Of a stretch of DNA of 64,000 nt, positions 56,183 through 64,000 are shown one piece after another; positions within the stretch are counted from its first letter, which is position 1; every line of letters begins with the position of its first letter. The position numbers and the translations under genes were made by a program. The stretch covers positions 62,001 to 126,000 of the forward strand of contig NZ_BLID01000003.1 in the NCBI RefSeq assembly GCF_009811315.1, read 5' to 3'. Below the pieces are notes generated by a model. The model was not told the DNA's origin, ran no database searches, and was given only the letters and a program-made list of their open reading frames with translations. Origin of the DNA: Vibrio atypicus (lineage in GTDB: Bacteria > Pseudomonadota > Gammaproteobacteria > Enterobacterales > Vibrionaceae).

Positions 56183-56961
56183 TGTAATCGGCTACTTATA
56201 CCAAGATATTGCTATCGATTTTTGAAGTTCTATTGGGGCTACAACATCACTGTTGAGTAACAACATTATAGCTAGATACTGCACACTTGGAAAATAACAT
56301 GCTCGATTTATTGATACGGAGGGAGGGTTAGCAGCGAAACACGGTGATTGAGAGCCAGTTTTACAACAAATAATATTAATTATTGAGTCAATGAAAATTA
56401 AGTATTTCTACATCTGGTGTGTCTCTCTCTATTCGACGTTAGTATTAATTGGATAGATTAATCATTACTTTATTATATTCATAAGCTTGTCGGTGTTTTT
56501 AACTATTATTCATTTTTATCAATAGTGATATATTCAACTAAAGTACAAAAGCTAACTGATGAATTTGTTATTTTTATCAAAGTGAATAACTATGTTGAAT
56601 AGGCAAAGGGAAATGACAATATAGATCAATGAAACCAGAAAATTTCATGAAATAACTTAAAAAACAATACATTAGAGACTACTGATTGAATTGTCTTTGT
56701 GGTTAAGCTCTGTAAAAACAATGAGTTAATGATGGTTAACAATTATATAACATTACATTCCTTATGAGACATTGTTCAACTTTATGCACTTAAGTTCAGA
56801 AAATATTTGAACTGTAATATTTAAGGTTTAGTTTTAATAAATAGAGCGAGGGCAAGATAGTCCTTAGCAAAAAATATAACAACGTTAGTTGGTTCTTTAT
56901 TGAGAACTGATTAATGGCTAAAACTTACTTATAAATTTGCTGTTAAGAATGGAGTCTCTTA
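56183..56961. other. Long AT-rich region between TetR gene and phaB
   Basis: 779 bp without a gene. It is AT-rich, especially at 56430-56900, and must contain promoters for both directions. No ORF with a ribosome site and no known RNA was seen. Confidence 0.5.
56242..56265. promoter_or_regulatory. Candidate TetR operator (CAACA / TGTTG arms)
   Basis: CAACA-TCAC-TGTTG-AGTAA-CAACA gives two overlapping inverted repeats, 60-84 bp upstream of the TetR gene start. Evidence is symmetry and position only. Confidence 0.35.
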
Positions 56962-57702
56962 ATGAAAAAAATCGCTTTGATCACGGGATCAAAAGGCGGA
57001 ATCGGATCTGCTATTTCCTCTCAATTAGTTGATGATGGTTACCGAGTTATTGCTACCTATTTTACAGGTAAGCATCAATGTGCTTTGGAATGGTTTACGG
57101 AAAAAGGTTTCACAGAAGACCAAGTTCGTTTATTTGAGCTAGATGTAACTGATACCGAGCAGTGTGCTGAGCGATTGGCACAGCTTCTTGAAGAAGAAGG
57201 CACCATTGATGTTGTTGTGAATAACGCAGGTATTACCCGTGATGGCGTGTTCAAGAAAATGACCGCACAAGCGTGGAAAGATGTCATCGAAACCAATCTA
57301 AATAGTCTTTTCAATATCACTCAACCAGTATTTGCTGCAATGTGCGAAAAAGGCAATGGCCGTGTGATCAACATTTCTTCAGTCAATGGGTTGAAAGGCC
57401 AATTTGGTCAAACGAATTACTCTGCGGCTAAAGCTGGCATGATTGGTTTCTCAAAAGCGTTGGCCGCTGAAGGAGCCCGCAGTGGTGTCACGGTCAATGT
57501 TATTGCCCCAGGTTACACCGGAACACCAATGGTTGAGCAGATGAAACCTGAGGTTCTAGACTCAATTAAATCCCAGATCCCAATGCAACGATTAGCTAAG
57601 CCAGAAGAGATCGCAAAATCGGTTTCTTTCCTGGTGAGTGACGCTGGTGCTTACATTACTGGCGAAACTCTGTCTGTTAACGGCGGCTTATACATGCATT
57701 AA
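56962..57702 (+). CDS. phaB: Acetoacetyl-CoA reductase
   Basis: A 246-aa short-chain dehydrogenase with TGSKGGIGSAI nucleotide motif, NNAGITRDG and catalytic YSAAKAGMIGFSKAL. It reduces acetoacetyl-CoA to (R)-3-hydroxybutyryl-CoA. It is the first gene of phaB-phaA-phaP-phaC. GGAG lies 9 nt before the ATG. It is 9 bp from phaA. Confidence 0.93.
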   Translation: MKKIALITGSKGGIGSAISSQLVDDGYRVIATYFTGKHQCALEWFTEKGFTEDQVRLFELDVTDTEQCAERLAQLLEEEGTIDVVVNNAGITRDGVFKKMTAQAWKDVIETNLNSLFNITQPVFAAMCEKGNGRVINISSVNGLKGQFGQTNYSAAKAGMIGFSKALAAEGARSGVTVNVIAPGYTGTPMVEQMKPEVLDSIKSQIPMQRLAKPEEIAKSVSFLVSDAGAYITGETLSVNGGLYMH

Positions 57703-57711
57703 GGGGTTCTC

Positions 57712-58920
57712 ATGGAAAAAGTATTTATTGTTTCAGCAAAACGTACACCAATCGGAGCATTTGGTGGTTCATTGAAAGATATTAGCGCAGGTAACCTAGC
57801 TTCTATCGCAATTAAAGCTGCAATTGCACAGGGTGGCGTTCGTCCTGAAATCATTGACGAGGTCATTGTCGGTAACGTTATTGGCGCAGGTCAGGGCATG
57901 AGTGTAGGTCGTCAGGCTGCTCTTTATGCCGGGATTCCTGAAACAGTCCCAGCCTATACGCTAAATATGGTGTGTGGCAGCGGAATGAAAACAGTGATGG
58001 ATGCGGCTAGCCACATTCGTGCGGGTGACGCCTCAGTAGTTGTCGCGGCCGGCGTTGAAGTGATGTCTCAAATTCCTTTCGCAGTGTCTGGTGGGATCCG
58101 CGATGGTCATAAGATGGGCAACATGAACCTGACCGACTTGCTGATTAATGACGGCCTAACGGATGCGTTTAACCAATATCATATGGGCGTGACTGCCGAG
58201 AATGTTGCTCGTGAAGTTGGTATCACGCGTGAACAGCAAGATGAATACGCGTTGGCTAGCCAGATGAAAGCTGTGGCAGCGATTGAAGCTGGCAAATTCA
58301 AAGATGAAATTGTTGCTGTAGATGTGAAAAAACGACGTGAAACCATCGTATTTGATACTGACGAATACCCTAAATCAGATGCCACACTAAGCGGGTTGCA
58401 AAAACTTCGTCCAGCATTTGACCGCGAAGGTAGTGTCACAGCTGGAAATGCTTCAGGTATCAATGATGGCGCGAGCGCAGTCATCGTAGCCAGTGAATCG
58501 GCCGTAAAAGAGTTTAACTTAGAGCCGATTGCTGAATTAGTCAGCTACGCGCAATCAGGCCTCAAGCCAGAAATTATGGGTCTAGGTCCGGTTGAAGCGG
58601 TATCGAGCGCGCTATTGAAAGCGGATATTCCGACTCAAGATGTCGATGTCTACGAATTGAATGAAGCCTTTGCTGCTCAAGCACTGGGTGTCATTAACAA
58701 ATTAGCTCAAGAACAAAACGTATCCGTATCTTCGATATTGGATAAAGCAAATGTAAACGGTGGAGCCATCGCATTGGGTCATCCATTAGGTGCTTCCGGA
58801 AACCGTATTTTAGTCTCGCTGATTCACGAACTGAACAGAAGTAACGGTCAATATGGCGTCGCTTCATTATGTGTCGGTGGTGGAATGGGCACTGCTGTTG
58901 TTATCAAATCAATTGCTTAA
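57712..58920 (+). CDS. phaA: Acetyl-CoA acetyltransferase (beta-ketothiolase)
   Basis: A 402-aa thiolase. Nucleophile Cys88 in NMVCGSGMKTV, NVNGGAIALGHPLGASG (His) and CVGGGMG (second Cys) form the active site. It condenses two acetyl-CoA molecules, the first PHB step. It is in the pha operon, 54 bp before the phasin gene. Confidence 0.93.
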   Translation: MEKVFIVSAKRTPIGAFGGSLKDISAGNLASIAIKAAIAQGGVRPEIIDEVIVGNVIGAGQGMSVGRQAALYAGIPETVPAYTLNMVCGSGMKTVMDAASHIRAGDASVVVAAGVEVMSQIPFAVSGGIRDGHKMGNMNLTDLLINDGLTDAFNQYHMGVTAENVAREVGITREQQDEYALASQMKAVAAIEAGKFKDEIVAVDVKKRRETIVFDTDEYPKSDATLSGLQKLRPAFDREGSVTAGNASGINDGASAVIVASESAVKEFNLEPIAELVSYAQSGLKPEIMGLGPVEAVSSALLKADIPTQDVDVYELNEAFAAQALGVINKLAQEQNVSVSSILDKANVNGGAIALGHPLGASGNRILVSLIHELNRSNGQYGVASLCVGGGMGTAVVIKSIA

Positions 58921-58974
58921 TTAAGAATTAAGCATACTGAATTTTTAAATGGAATTAACCGAGGAGTAATACTC

Positions 58975-59322
58975 ATGTATACAGACTTTTTCAAAACTTT
59001 CACTGACCAAACTGAAAAGGGCTTAGAGCCGTACGTAAAATTCAACAAGCTTGTGACTAAGAATGTTGAAGTACTAACAGAGCTTCAGTTAAACGCTATC
59101 CGCACATACAGTGAGATGGGCTTGACGCAGATGAAAGCAGCAAGTGAAGTAAAGGATGTAACTTCTTTGACGGCATTTAATAGCCAGCAACTTAGTGTTC
59201 TTACAAAACTTTCACAGCAAATGATGGATGACAGCAACAAGCTTCAATCTATCGCTAAAGAATTTAAAGAAGACGTAGAAGAACTTACTTCGGAAAACCT
59301 TAAGACAGTGACTCCTGCATAA
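58975..59322 (+). CDS. phaP: Phasin (PHB granule-associated protein)
   Basis: A 115-aa amphipathic helical protein matching the phasin_2 family (KFNKLVTKNVEVLTELQLNAIRTYSEMG). It coats PHB granules. It has a strong ribosome site (GAGGAG). A terminator-like hairpin follows, so phasin may be made in excess of PhaC. Confidence 0.88.
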   Translation: MYTDFFKTFTDQTEKGLEPYVKFNKLVTKNVEVLTELQLNAIRTYSEMGLTQMKAASEVKDVTSLTAFNSQQLSVLTKLSQQMMDDSNKLQSIAKEFKEDVEELTSENLKTVTPA

Positions 59323-59335
59323 CACTGTTCATTTC

Positions 59336-59357
59336 GCCGCCGCAAGGCGGCTTTTTT
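59336..59357 (+). terminator. Attenuator/terminator between phaP and phaC
   Basis: A 6-bp all-GC stem GCCGCC / GGCGGC with a GCAA tetraloop and six Ts. It probably lowers transcription into phaC. Confidence 0.85.
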
Positions 59358-59377
59358 CCGATCCAAGGAGTAATGCT

Positions 59378-61150
59378 ATGTACCAAAACTTCTTTTCGGA
59401 CTACCTTGTTAAGCTCCAAGAAACCAATCAAAGATGGTGGGAAGATCTAGAACAAAGCAGGGCAGCCGTTAATTCACCCCTCAATAAAGCCATGCAGGAA
59501 GTCAATCTTGAAGATACGGCGAAGTTGTTCGAAAGTGCCGCAAATCAACCAGCCGCTTTACTGCAAATTCAAGCTGACTGGTGGCAACAACAATTGCAGA
59601 TTTGGCAAAATGTTACTTTAGCCGCCAATTCCGATGATGTTATCGCTCCTGAACGTGGTGATAAACGCTTTTCAAACGAACAGTGGCAGCAAGACATTTT
59701 TTATAACTTCATTAAACAATCGTACTTACTGTTTAGTAAAACGTATCTACAAACAATCGATAGCATTGAAGGGTTAGATGAGAAGAGTAAAGAGCGCATT
59801 AGCTTTTTTTCTCGTCAAGCCATTAATGCGCTGTCGCCTAGTAACTTCATTGCTACCAACCCAGAATTGCTCAAGCTGACATTAGAACAAAATGGCGAGA
59901 ACCTATTGGTAGGTTTGGATCAATTAAAAGCTGACCTTGAATCGAGTGCTGATATCTTAAAAATCCGCATGACAAACAATAATGCTTTTCGCATTGGTCA
60001 AGATGTCGCAAATACTGCTGGTGATGTTGTTTATCAGAACGAATTGTTTGAATTGATTCAATACCGACCTTTAACGGAAACGGTTAATGCTGTTCCGTTG
60101 TTGATCGTTCCACCGTTTATCAATAAATACTATATTTTGGACTTGAGAGAGAAAAACTCGATGGTTCGTTGGTTGTTAGAGCAAGGCCATTCAGTATTTA
60201 TGATTTCGTGGCGTAATCCAGGTGAACAGCAGCGTGATGTTGAATTTGGCGATTATGTTACGGAAGGCGTCGCTAAAGCGGTATCGGCCATTGAATCCAT
60301 TACCGGTCAGGAGCAAATCAATGCTGCCGGATATTGTATTGGTGGCACTGTTCTAGCGAGTACCATCGCATATTATGCGGCGAAACGTATGAAGAAACGG
60401 ATCAAAAGTGCCTCGTTCTTCACAACATTGCTTGATTTCTCTCAACCTGGAGAAGTCGGTGCATACGTTAATGACACCATCATTGACGCAATTACGCTCC
60501 AAAATAACGCTAAAGGGTATATGGATGGACGTTCACTGAGCGTGACATTTAGTCTACTTCGTGAGAACAGCCTATATTGGAACTATTACGTTGATAACTA
60601 CTTGAAAGGCAATAGCCCTGTAGATTTTGATCTTCTGTACTGGAATAGCGATAGCACCAATGTTTCGGCGGCTTGTCATAACTTCTTGCTACGTGAACTC
60701 TATTTGAACAATAAGCTTGTGCAAGATAAAGGCGTTAAGATCGGTGGCGTTTGGATTGATCTGAACAAGATTAAAGTGCCAAGCTATTTTGTATCAACTA
60801 AAGAAGACCATATCGCTTTATGGCAAGGAACATATCGCGGTGCCCTAAATGTTGGTGGCAACAAAACCTTCGTTTTAGGTGAATCAGGTCATATCGCAGG
60901 CATTGTAAATCACCCTGCGAAAGGCAAATATGGCTACTGGACCAACGATAACCTAGATGACAGCGCAGATGAGTGGCTCAGCAATGCGGATCACTCAGAA
61001 GGGTCTTGGTGGACCCATTGGGATCAATGGTTACTTGGTTTCAATCCAGATGAACGAGTAGAGCCGTACCGAGTAGGAAATGACGATTTCCCTGTTTTGT
61101 GCCCAGCACCTGGAGAATACGTTAAACAAGTTCTGCCGATTAAAGAGTAG
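59378..61150 (+). CDS. phaC: Class I poly(3-hydroxyalkanoate) synthase
   Basis: A 590-aa PHB polymerase with an N-terminal PhaC_N region and an alpha/beta-hydrolase core. The nucleophile is Cys320 in GYCIGGT; the acid is in STKEDHIALW and the His in GESGHIAGIVNHP. It polymerises (R)-3-hydroxybutyryl-CoA. It has a strong ribosome site AAGGAG. It is the last gene of the operon, closed by a terminator. Confidence 0.95.
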   Translation: MYQNFFSDYLVKLQETNQRWWEDLEQSRAAVNSPLNKAMQEVNLEDTAKLFESAANQPAALLQIQADWWQQQLQIWQNVTLAANSDDVIAPERGDKRFSNEQWQQDIFYNFIKQSYLLFSKTYLQTIDSIEGLDEKSKERISFFSRQAINALSPSNFIATNPELLKLTLEQNGENLLVGLDQLKADLESSADILKIRMTNNNAFRIGQDVANTAGDVVYQNELFELIQYRPLTETVNAVPLLIVPPFINKYYILDLREKNSMVRWLLEQGHSVFMISWRNPGEQQRDVEFGDYVTEGVAKAVSAIESITGQEQINAAGYCIGGTVLASTIAYYAAKRMKKRIKSASFFTTLLDFSQPGEVGAYVNDTIIDAITLQNNAKGYMDGRSLSVTFSLLRENSLYWNYYVDNYLKGNSPVDFDLLYWNSDSTNVSAACHNFLLRELYLNNKLVQDKGVKIGGVWIDLNKIKVPSYFVSTKEDHIALWQGTYRGALNVGGNKTFVLGESGHIAGIVNHPAKGKYGYWTNDNLDDSADEWLSNADHSEGSWWTHWDQWLLGFNPDERVEPYRVGNDDFPVLCPAPGEYVKQVLPIKE

Positions 61151-61169
61151 CAACGTCACTGCATAATAG

Positions 61170-61199
61170 AATGCCTCAGCAATTTGCTGAGGCATTTTT
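61170..61199 (+). terminator. rho-independent terminator of the pha operon
   Basis: A 12-bp stem AATGCCTCAGCA / TGCTGAGGCATT, then T-run. Confidence 0.92.
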
Positions 61200-61259
61200 G
61201 TTTGTAAATGATGCGTTAATTTGTTTAATTATGTTAACGATAGTTGGTGAGGGATAACA

Positions 61260-61958
61260 ATGAAAACAGTAGGTGTGATAGGAGGAATGAGTTGGGAATC
61301 AACCGTTTCTTATTACCAAGGATTAAACAAAGGGATCAATCGTGCGTTAGGTGGACACAACTCCGCGAAGGTAGTGATAAACAGTGTCAATTTTGCTGAA
61401 ATAGAGCAGATGCAGCGCGATGGTGAGTGGAATAAAACGGCGACCATATTATGTGAAGCGGCTCAATCGTTAGAAAAAGCAGGCGCTGACTTTGTTTTAA
61501 TCGGAACAAATACGATGCATAAAGTAGCGAGTCAGGTTGAGGAAGCGATAGCTATTCCTTTGCTCCATATTGCTGATGCGACAGGGGCTGAGTTAAAACG
61601 ACAGGGCATAACAAAAGTTGGTTTACTTGGTACTGCATTTACTATGGAGCAAGACTTTTATAAACAGCGATTAACTGAACGCTATGGAGTTGAAGTTATC
61701 ATCCCTAACGGTGTTCAACGGCGTTTAGTCCACGACGTTATTTATCAAGAGTTATGCAAAGGCGTTATCCACCGTCGTTCAAAAAATGATTACCAGACGA
61801 TCGTAGACGAGCTAGCCATGAACGGAGCTCAAGGCGTTATATTAGGTTGCACTGAGATTGGTTTGTTACTTGAACCGTCAGATAGTAACGTCCCACTTTT
61901 TGATACCGTTAGTATTCACGTTGCAGCAGCAGTTAAAGAGGCATTAAATGAATCGTAA
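61260..61958 (+). CDS. Aspartate/glutamate racemase family protein (YgeA-like), first catalytic Cys replaced
   Basis: A 232-aa racemase-fold protein close to E. coli YgeA: GVIGGMSWESTVSYYQ, HIADATGAELKRQG, TMEQDFYKQRLTE and GCTEIGLLL (Cys197) are kept. YgeA has LCTNTMHK at the first catalytic site; here it is IGTNTMHK, with Gly82 in place of Cys. True two-base racemisation would be lost or altered. It overlaps the MFS gene by 11 nt, so the two are co-translated. Confidence 0.85.
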   Translation: MKTVGVIGGMSWESTVSYYQGLNKGINRALGGHNSAKVVINSVNFAEIEQMQRDGEWNKTATILCEAAQSLEKAGADFVLIGTNTMHKVASQVEEAIAIPLLHIADATGAELKRQGITKVGLLGTAFTMEQDFYKQRLTERYGVEVIIPNGVQRRLVHDVIYQELCKGVIHRRSKNDYQTIVDELAMNGAQGVILGCTEIGLLLEPSDSNVPLFDTVSIHVAAAVKEALNES

Positions 61959-63117
61959 TGTCTGGTTGCTCTCCGTTTGCCAAGCTTTGCTAATGACCGG
62001 AAACATTCTACTTATTTCTGTGATTGGCTTAGTAGGACAAACACTAGCGCCAGATTCAAGCATGATCACACTACCTGTGGCACTCCAGTTTCTAGGTTTA
62101 ATGTCTGCAACCATCCCTGCGTCTCTAATTATGGGTAAGCTAGGACGAAGATTCGGTTTCAGTCTTGGCAATTTAGTCGGAATTTCTGGTGCAAGCATTG
62201 CGACCTACGCGCTATCTCTACAGAATTTCTATTTGTTCTGTTTTGGGACATTCTTACTCGGTATTGGAATTGGTTTTGGTACGCTTTATCGGTTTGCAGC
62301 GATTGAAGTGTGTGATGAAAATGCTCGTCACAGAGCGATATCGATATCAATGGCAGGAGGCGTCCTTGCTGCGATGCTTGGACCAAATCTAGCGGTGTAC
62401 TCGCAGCAATGGTCTACAGATGGCCTCTATGTTGGAGCATTCATGGCTTTAATAGGGCTCAATATCTTAGCTCTGATCTTGTTGCAAACCATCCGTTTTC
62501 CTAAACCAGTTGAGCCTTCTAAACAAGTAAGAGCAGATGCCTTACGAGTGATCATACGAGAACCCAATTTTATGCTGGCGGTTTTCGCGGCGATGATTGC
62601 TTACGCGGTAATGAATATACTGATGACAGCCACACCCTTAGCAATGATTGGTTGTGGGTTTGATTTTGACAAAGCCGCTGGTGTGATTGAATGGCATGTA
62701 TTAGGAATGTTTGCCCCTGCTTTCTTTACAGGTAAGTTGATTGAGCACTTTGGTGCAAGGCAGATGATTTTATTCGGTGGCGTGTTATTCGTACTGTGCG
62801 TGATGATTAATATTCATGGACAGTCAATTTGGCATTTCTCCATTGCTCTTGTCTTGCTTGGTATTGGATGGAATTTTATGTTTATCGCAGCGACAGGCTT
62901 GTTTAGCCAATCATACAAAGCTAACAATAAGTCTAAGGCGCAAGCATTTAATGAATTCTTTGTTTTTAGCTGTGTCACTGTAACAGCGTTACTGTCTGGT
63001 TGGTTGGAATCAACCGTAGGGTGGGAAGCGATGAATTTATACGTATTACCGTTTGTACTGGCTGTTATTGTTTTGTTTGGTTTGAATAATTATAAGACGA
63101 AGAAAGTCGCGATTTAA
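61948..63117 (+). CDS. MFS transporter
   Basis: A 389-aa, 12-TM major facilitator with the loop 2-3 motif (MGKLGRRFG) and a central loop (about 185-200). It has no obvious drug-efflux signature; substrate unknown. The coupling to the racemase-like gene suggests an amino acid or related compound (inference). The start lies within the end of the upstream gene. Terminator follows. Confidence 0.85.
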   Translation: MNRNVWLLSVCQALLMTGNILLISVIGLVGQTLAPDSSMITLPVALQFLGLMSATIPASLIMGKLGRRFGFSLGNLVGISGASIATYALSLQNFYLFCFGTFLLGIGIGFGTLYRFAAIEVCDENARHRAISISMAGGVLAAMLGPNLAVYSQQWSTDGLYVGAFMALIGLNILALILLQTIRFPKPVEPSKQVRADALRVIIREPNFMLAVFAAMIAYAVMNILMTATPLAMIGCGFDFDKAAGVIEWHVLGMFAPAFFTGKLIEHFGARQMILFGGVLFVLCVMINIHGQSIWHFSIALVLLGIGWNFMFIAATGLFSQSYKANNKSKAQAFNEFFVFSCVTVTALLSGWLESTVGWEAMNLYVLPFVLAVIVLFGLNNYKTKKVAI

Positions 63118-63122
63118 ATTGA

Positions 63123-63143
63123 AAAGGCAGGTTACCCTGCCTT
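63123..63143. terminator. Bidirectional rho-independent terminator
   Basis: AAAGGCAGG / CCTGCCTTT around a 3-nt loop, between the convergent MFS and tlh genes. T-rich on both sides. Confidence 0.75.
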
Positions 63144-63154
63144 TATATTGCTAA

Positions 63155-64000
63155 TCAGAATGGGAACTTCTGAAATTCTTCAGTGATAATATTGTCGGCA
63201 ATATACTTATGTGCGGCTGTTGTTGGGTGTGTTACGCCCCAGAATACATATTTATCAGAGCCATAATACGCACAATCATTAGTGAAACTGTGGCTTTTCA
63301 AATAGTCAGCGGATGAACTTCGGTTAATATTTAGGCAAGCGTCGGAGGCGTTTTCAAAACCATGCTGTTGCGGATTGCTGGTCATTGACTGGAAAAGAGA
63401 ATACGCGTCATAGAGGGCAATGTTGATGCCTTTTTCTTCATACAACTTAGCTTGTTCGTGAATAAATTGGTTAAACTCAACGATCTTTGCACGTACTTTC
63501 ACAATCTCTTCTTGAGTCGAATATTTAAACTGTGGCGCTTTAGTTGCATCAGGCAAGGTCAACATAATTAGATGCTCTGCACCAGCTTCCGTTAAGCGGA
63601 TAAGCGCGCTGCTTAAATCAGCCTTGACGTCAGCCACTTCACGGTCGTAATTCATAAAGTCATTTAAACCAAACTCAAGCGTAAATAAGGTTTGCGCAGG
63701 ATTATAGTTCTTAGCCATCTTCATGTAGGTCAGGTACGAGGTTACTTGATCATATATACCTGTTATCGCAATGTACTGGTTCGTACCAGCCGCACCACCT
63801 ACCGCCCAGTTGTAAAGAGGAAGGCTTTTCTCTTTTGCTAAATATTCAGTCCAGACAAAGCCATTGCTAAAGTGGCCTAAGAACCAAGAGTTTCTATTTG
63901 GAAACACCCACTGGGAACCATTATAAAGATTACCGGTATCCGATAGGCTATCACCAAAAGCAACGACTCGGTTGATCTTCGAGTCAATAGGGTTGGAGGT
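63155..64000 (-). CDS. tlh: Thermolabile haemolysin / lecithinase (phospholipase A2, SGNH hydrolase), 5' truncated by window
   Basis: The frame is open to the window edge, and the GDSL block FGDSLSDTG lies at about 63936-63962, so the N-terminus is outside. Blocks II (WAVGGAAG), III (LEFGLNDF) and V (THPTTAAH) are present. It is a secreted Vibrio phospholipase closely like TLH of V. parahaemolyticus. The Asp before the catalytic His (DVTH in that protein) is Gly here (WGVTH), as in VvPlpA of V. vulnificus, which uses a Ser-His-chloride triad. Confidence 0.93.
   Translation of the reverse strand, partial: TSNPIDSKINRVVAFGDSLSDTGNLYNGSQWVFPNRNSWFLGHFSNGFVWTEYLAKEKSLPLYNWAVGGAAGTNQYIAITGIYDQVTSYLTYMKMAKNYNPAQTLFTLEFGLNDFMNYDREVADVKADLSSALIRLTEAGAEHLIMLTLPDATKAPQFKYSTQEEIVKVRAKIVEFNQFIHEQAKLYEEKGINIALYDAYSLFQSMTSNPQQHGFENASDACLNINRSSSADYLKSHSFTNDCAYYGSDKYVFWGVTHPTTAAHKYIADNIITEEFQKFPF

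Overview
The window reads as a stretch of a Vibrio genome, probably the second chromosome (inference). Support comes from a thermolabile-haemolysin/lecithinase gene (tlh) at the right edge, a phaB-phaA-phaP-phaC polyhydroxybutyrate locus, a DUF3332 lipoprotein, a glyT-type tRNA-Gly(TCC), and base composition that looks to be in the mid-40s % GC throughout. No phage, transposase, CRISPR array or rRNA was seen. Most of the region is metabolic and regulatory.

Layout. 1-9.4 kb: the end of a degenerate NtrC-type regulator, a fatty-acid cis/trans isomerase, an M23 peptidase, a FAN1-like nuclease, an OFA-family MFS transporter and a DUF3360 membrane transporter. 9.8-12.4 kb: a large Cache-PAS-nucleotidyltransferase sensor, divergent from the DUF3360 gene. 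12.4-15.9 kb: electron-transfer flavoprotein genes etfD / etfBA, divergent around a LiuR-like inverted repeat. 16-23 kb: a chemoreceptor, a three-gene 2-oxoacid dehydrogenase operon (E1alpha-E1beta-E2, no E3) and an alanine/Na+ symporter. 23.5-29.4 kb: a DUF3332 lipoprotein preceded by a tiny overlapping ORF, then a five-gene Lol-like export operon (LolA-fold protein, two FtsX-type permeases, LolD-like ATPase, outer-membrane barrel). 29.5-32 kb: a periplasmic-binding-domain diguanylate cyclase, tRNA-Gly and a membrane protein.

32.3-48.6 kb is a complete citrate-fermentation island: TctCBA uptake, CitC ligase, a divergent CitX paralogue, the Na+-pumping oxaloacetate decarboxylase OadGAB, the CitAB two-component system and citDEFXG. 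Citrate would enter through Tct and be cleaved by citrate lyase to acetate and oxaloacetate; OadGAB would then decarboxylate oxaloacetate while exporting Na+. A shared AT-rich element (ATTAA-N3-CAT core) lies upstream of these operons and is a candidate CitB box.

48.6-56 kb: small Vibrio-type hypothetical genes, an EF-G-like GTPase behind a leader with two mutually exclusive pairings (candidate translational switch), two exported proteins, an OmpR/RstB-like two-component system with repeated TGTAAG motifs upstream, and a TetR regulator. 57-61 kb: PHB synthesis. 61-64 kb: an aspartate/glutamate-racemase homologue lacking one catalytic Cys, overlapping an MFS transporter gene, and a partial tlh whose active-site Asp is Gly.

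The best candidates for undescribed biology are the EF-G-like gene leader, the Lol-like operon, the Cache-PAS-NTase/DUF3360 pair, the citrate regulon element with the second CitX, and the 11-codon leader ORF before DUF3332.
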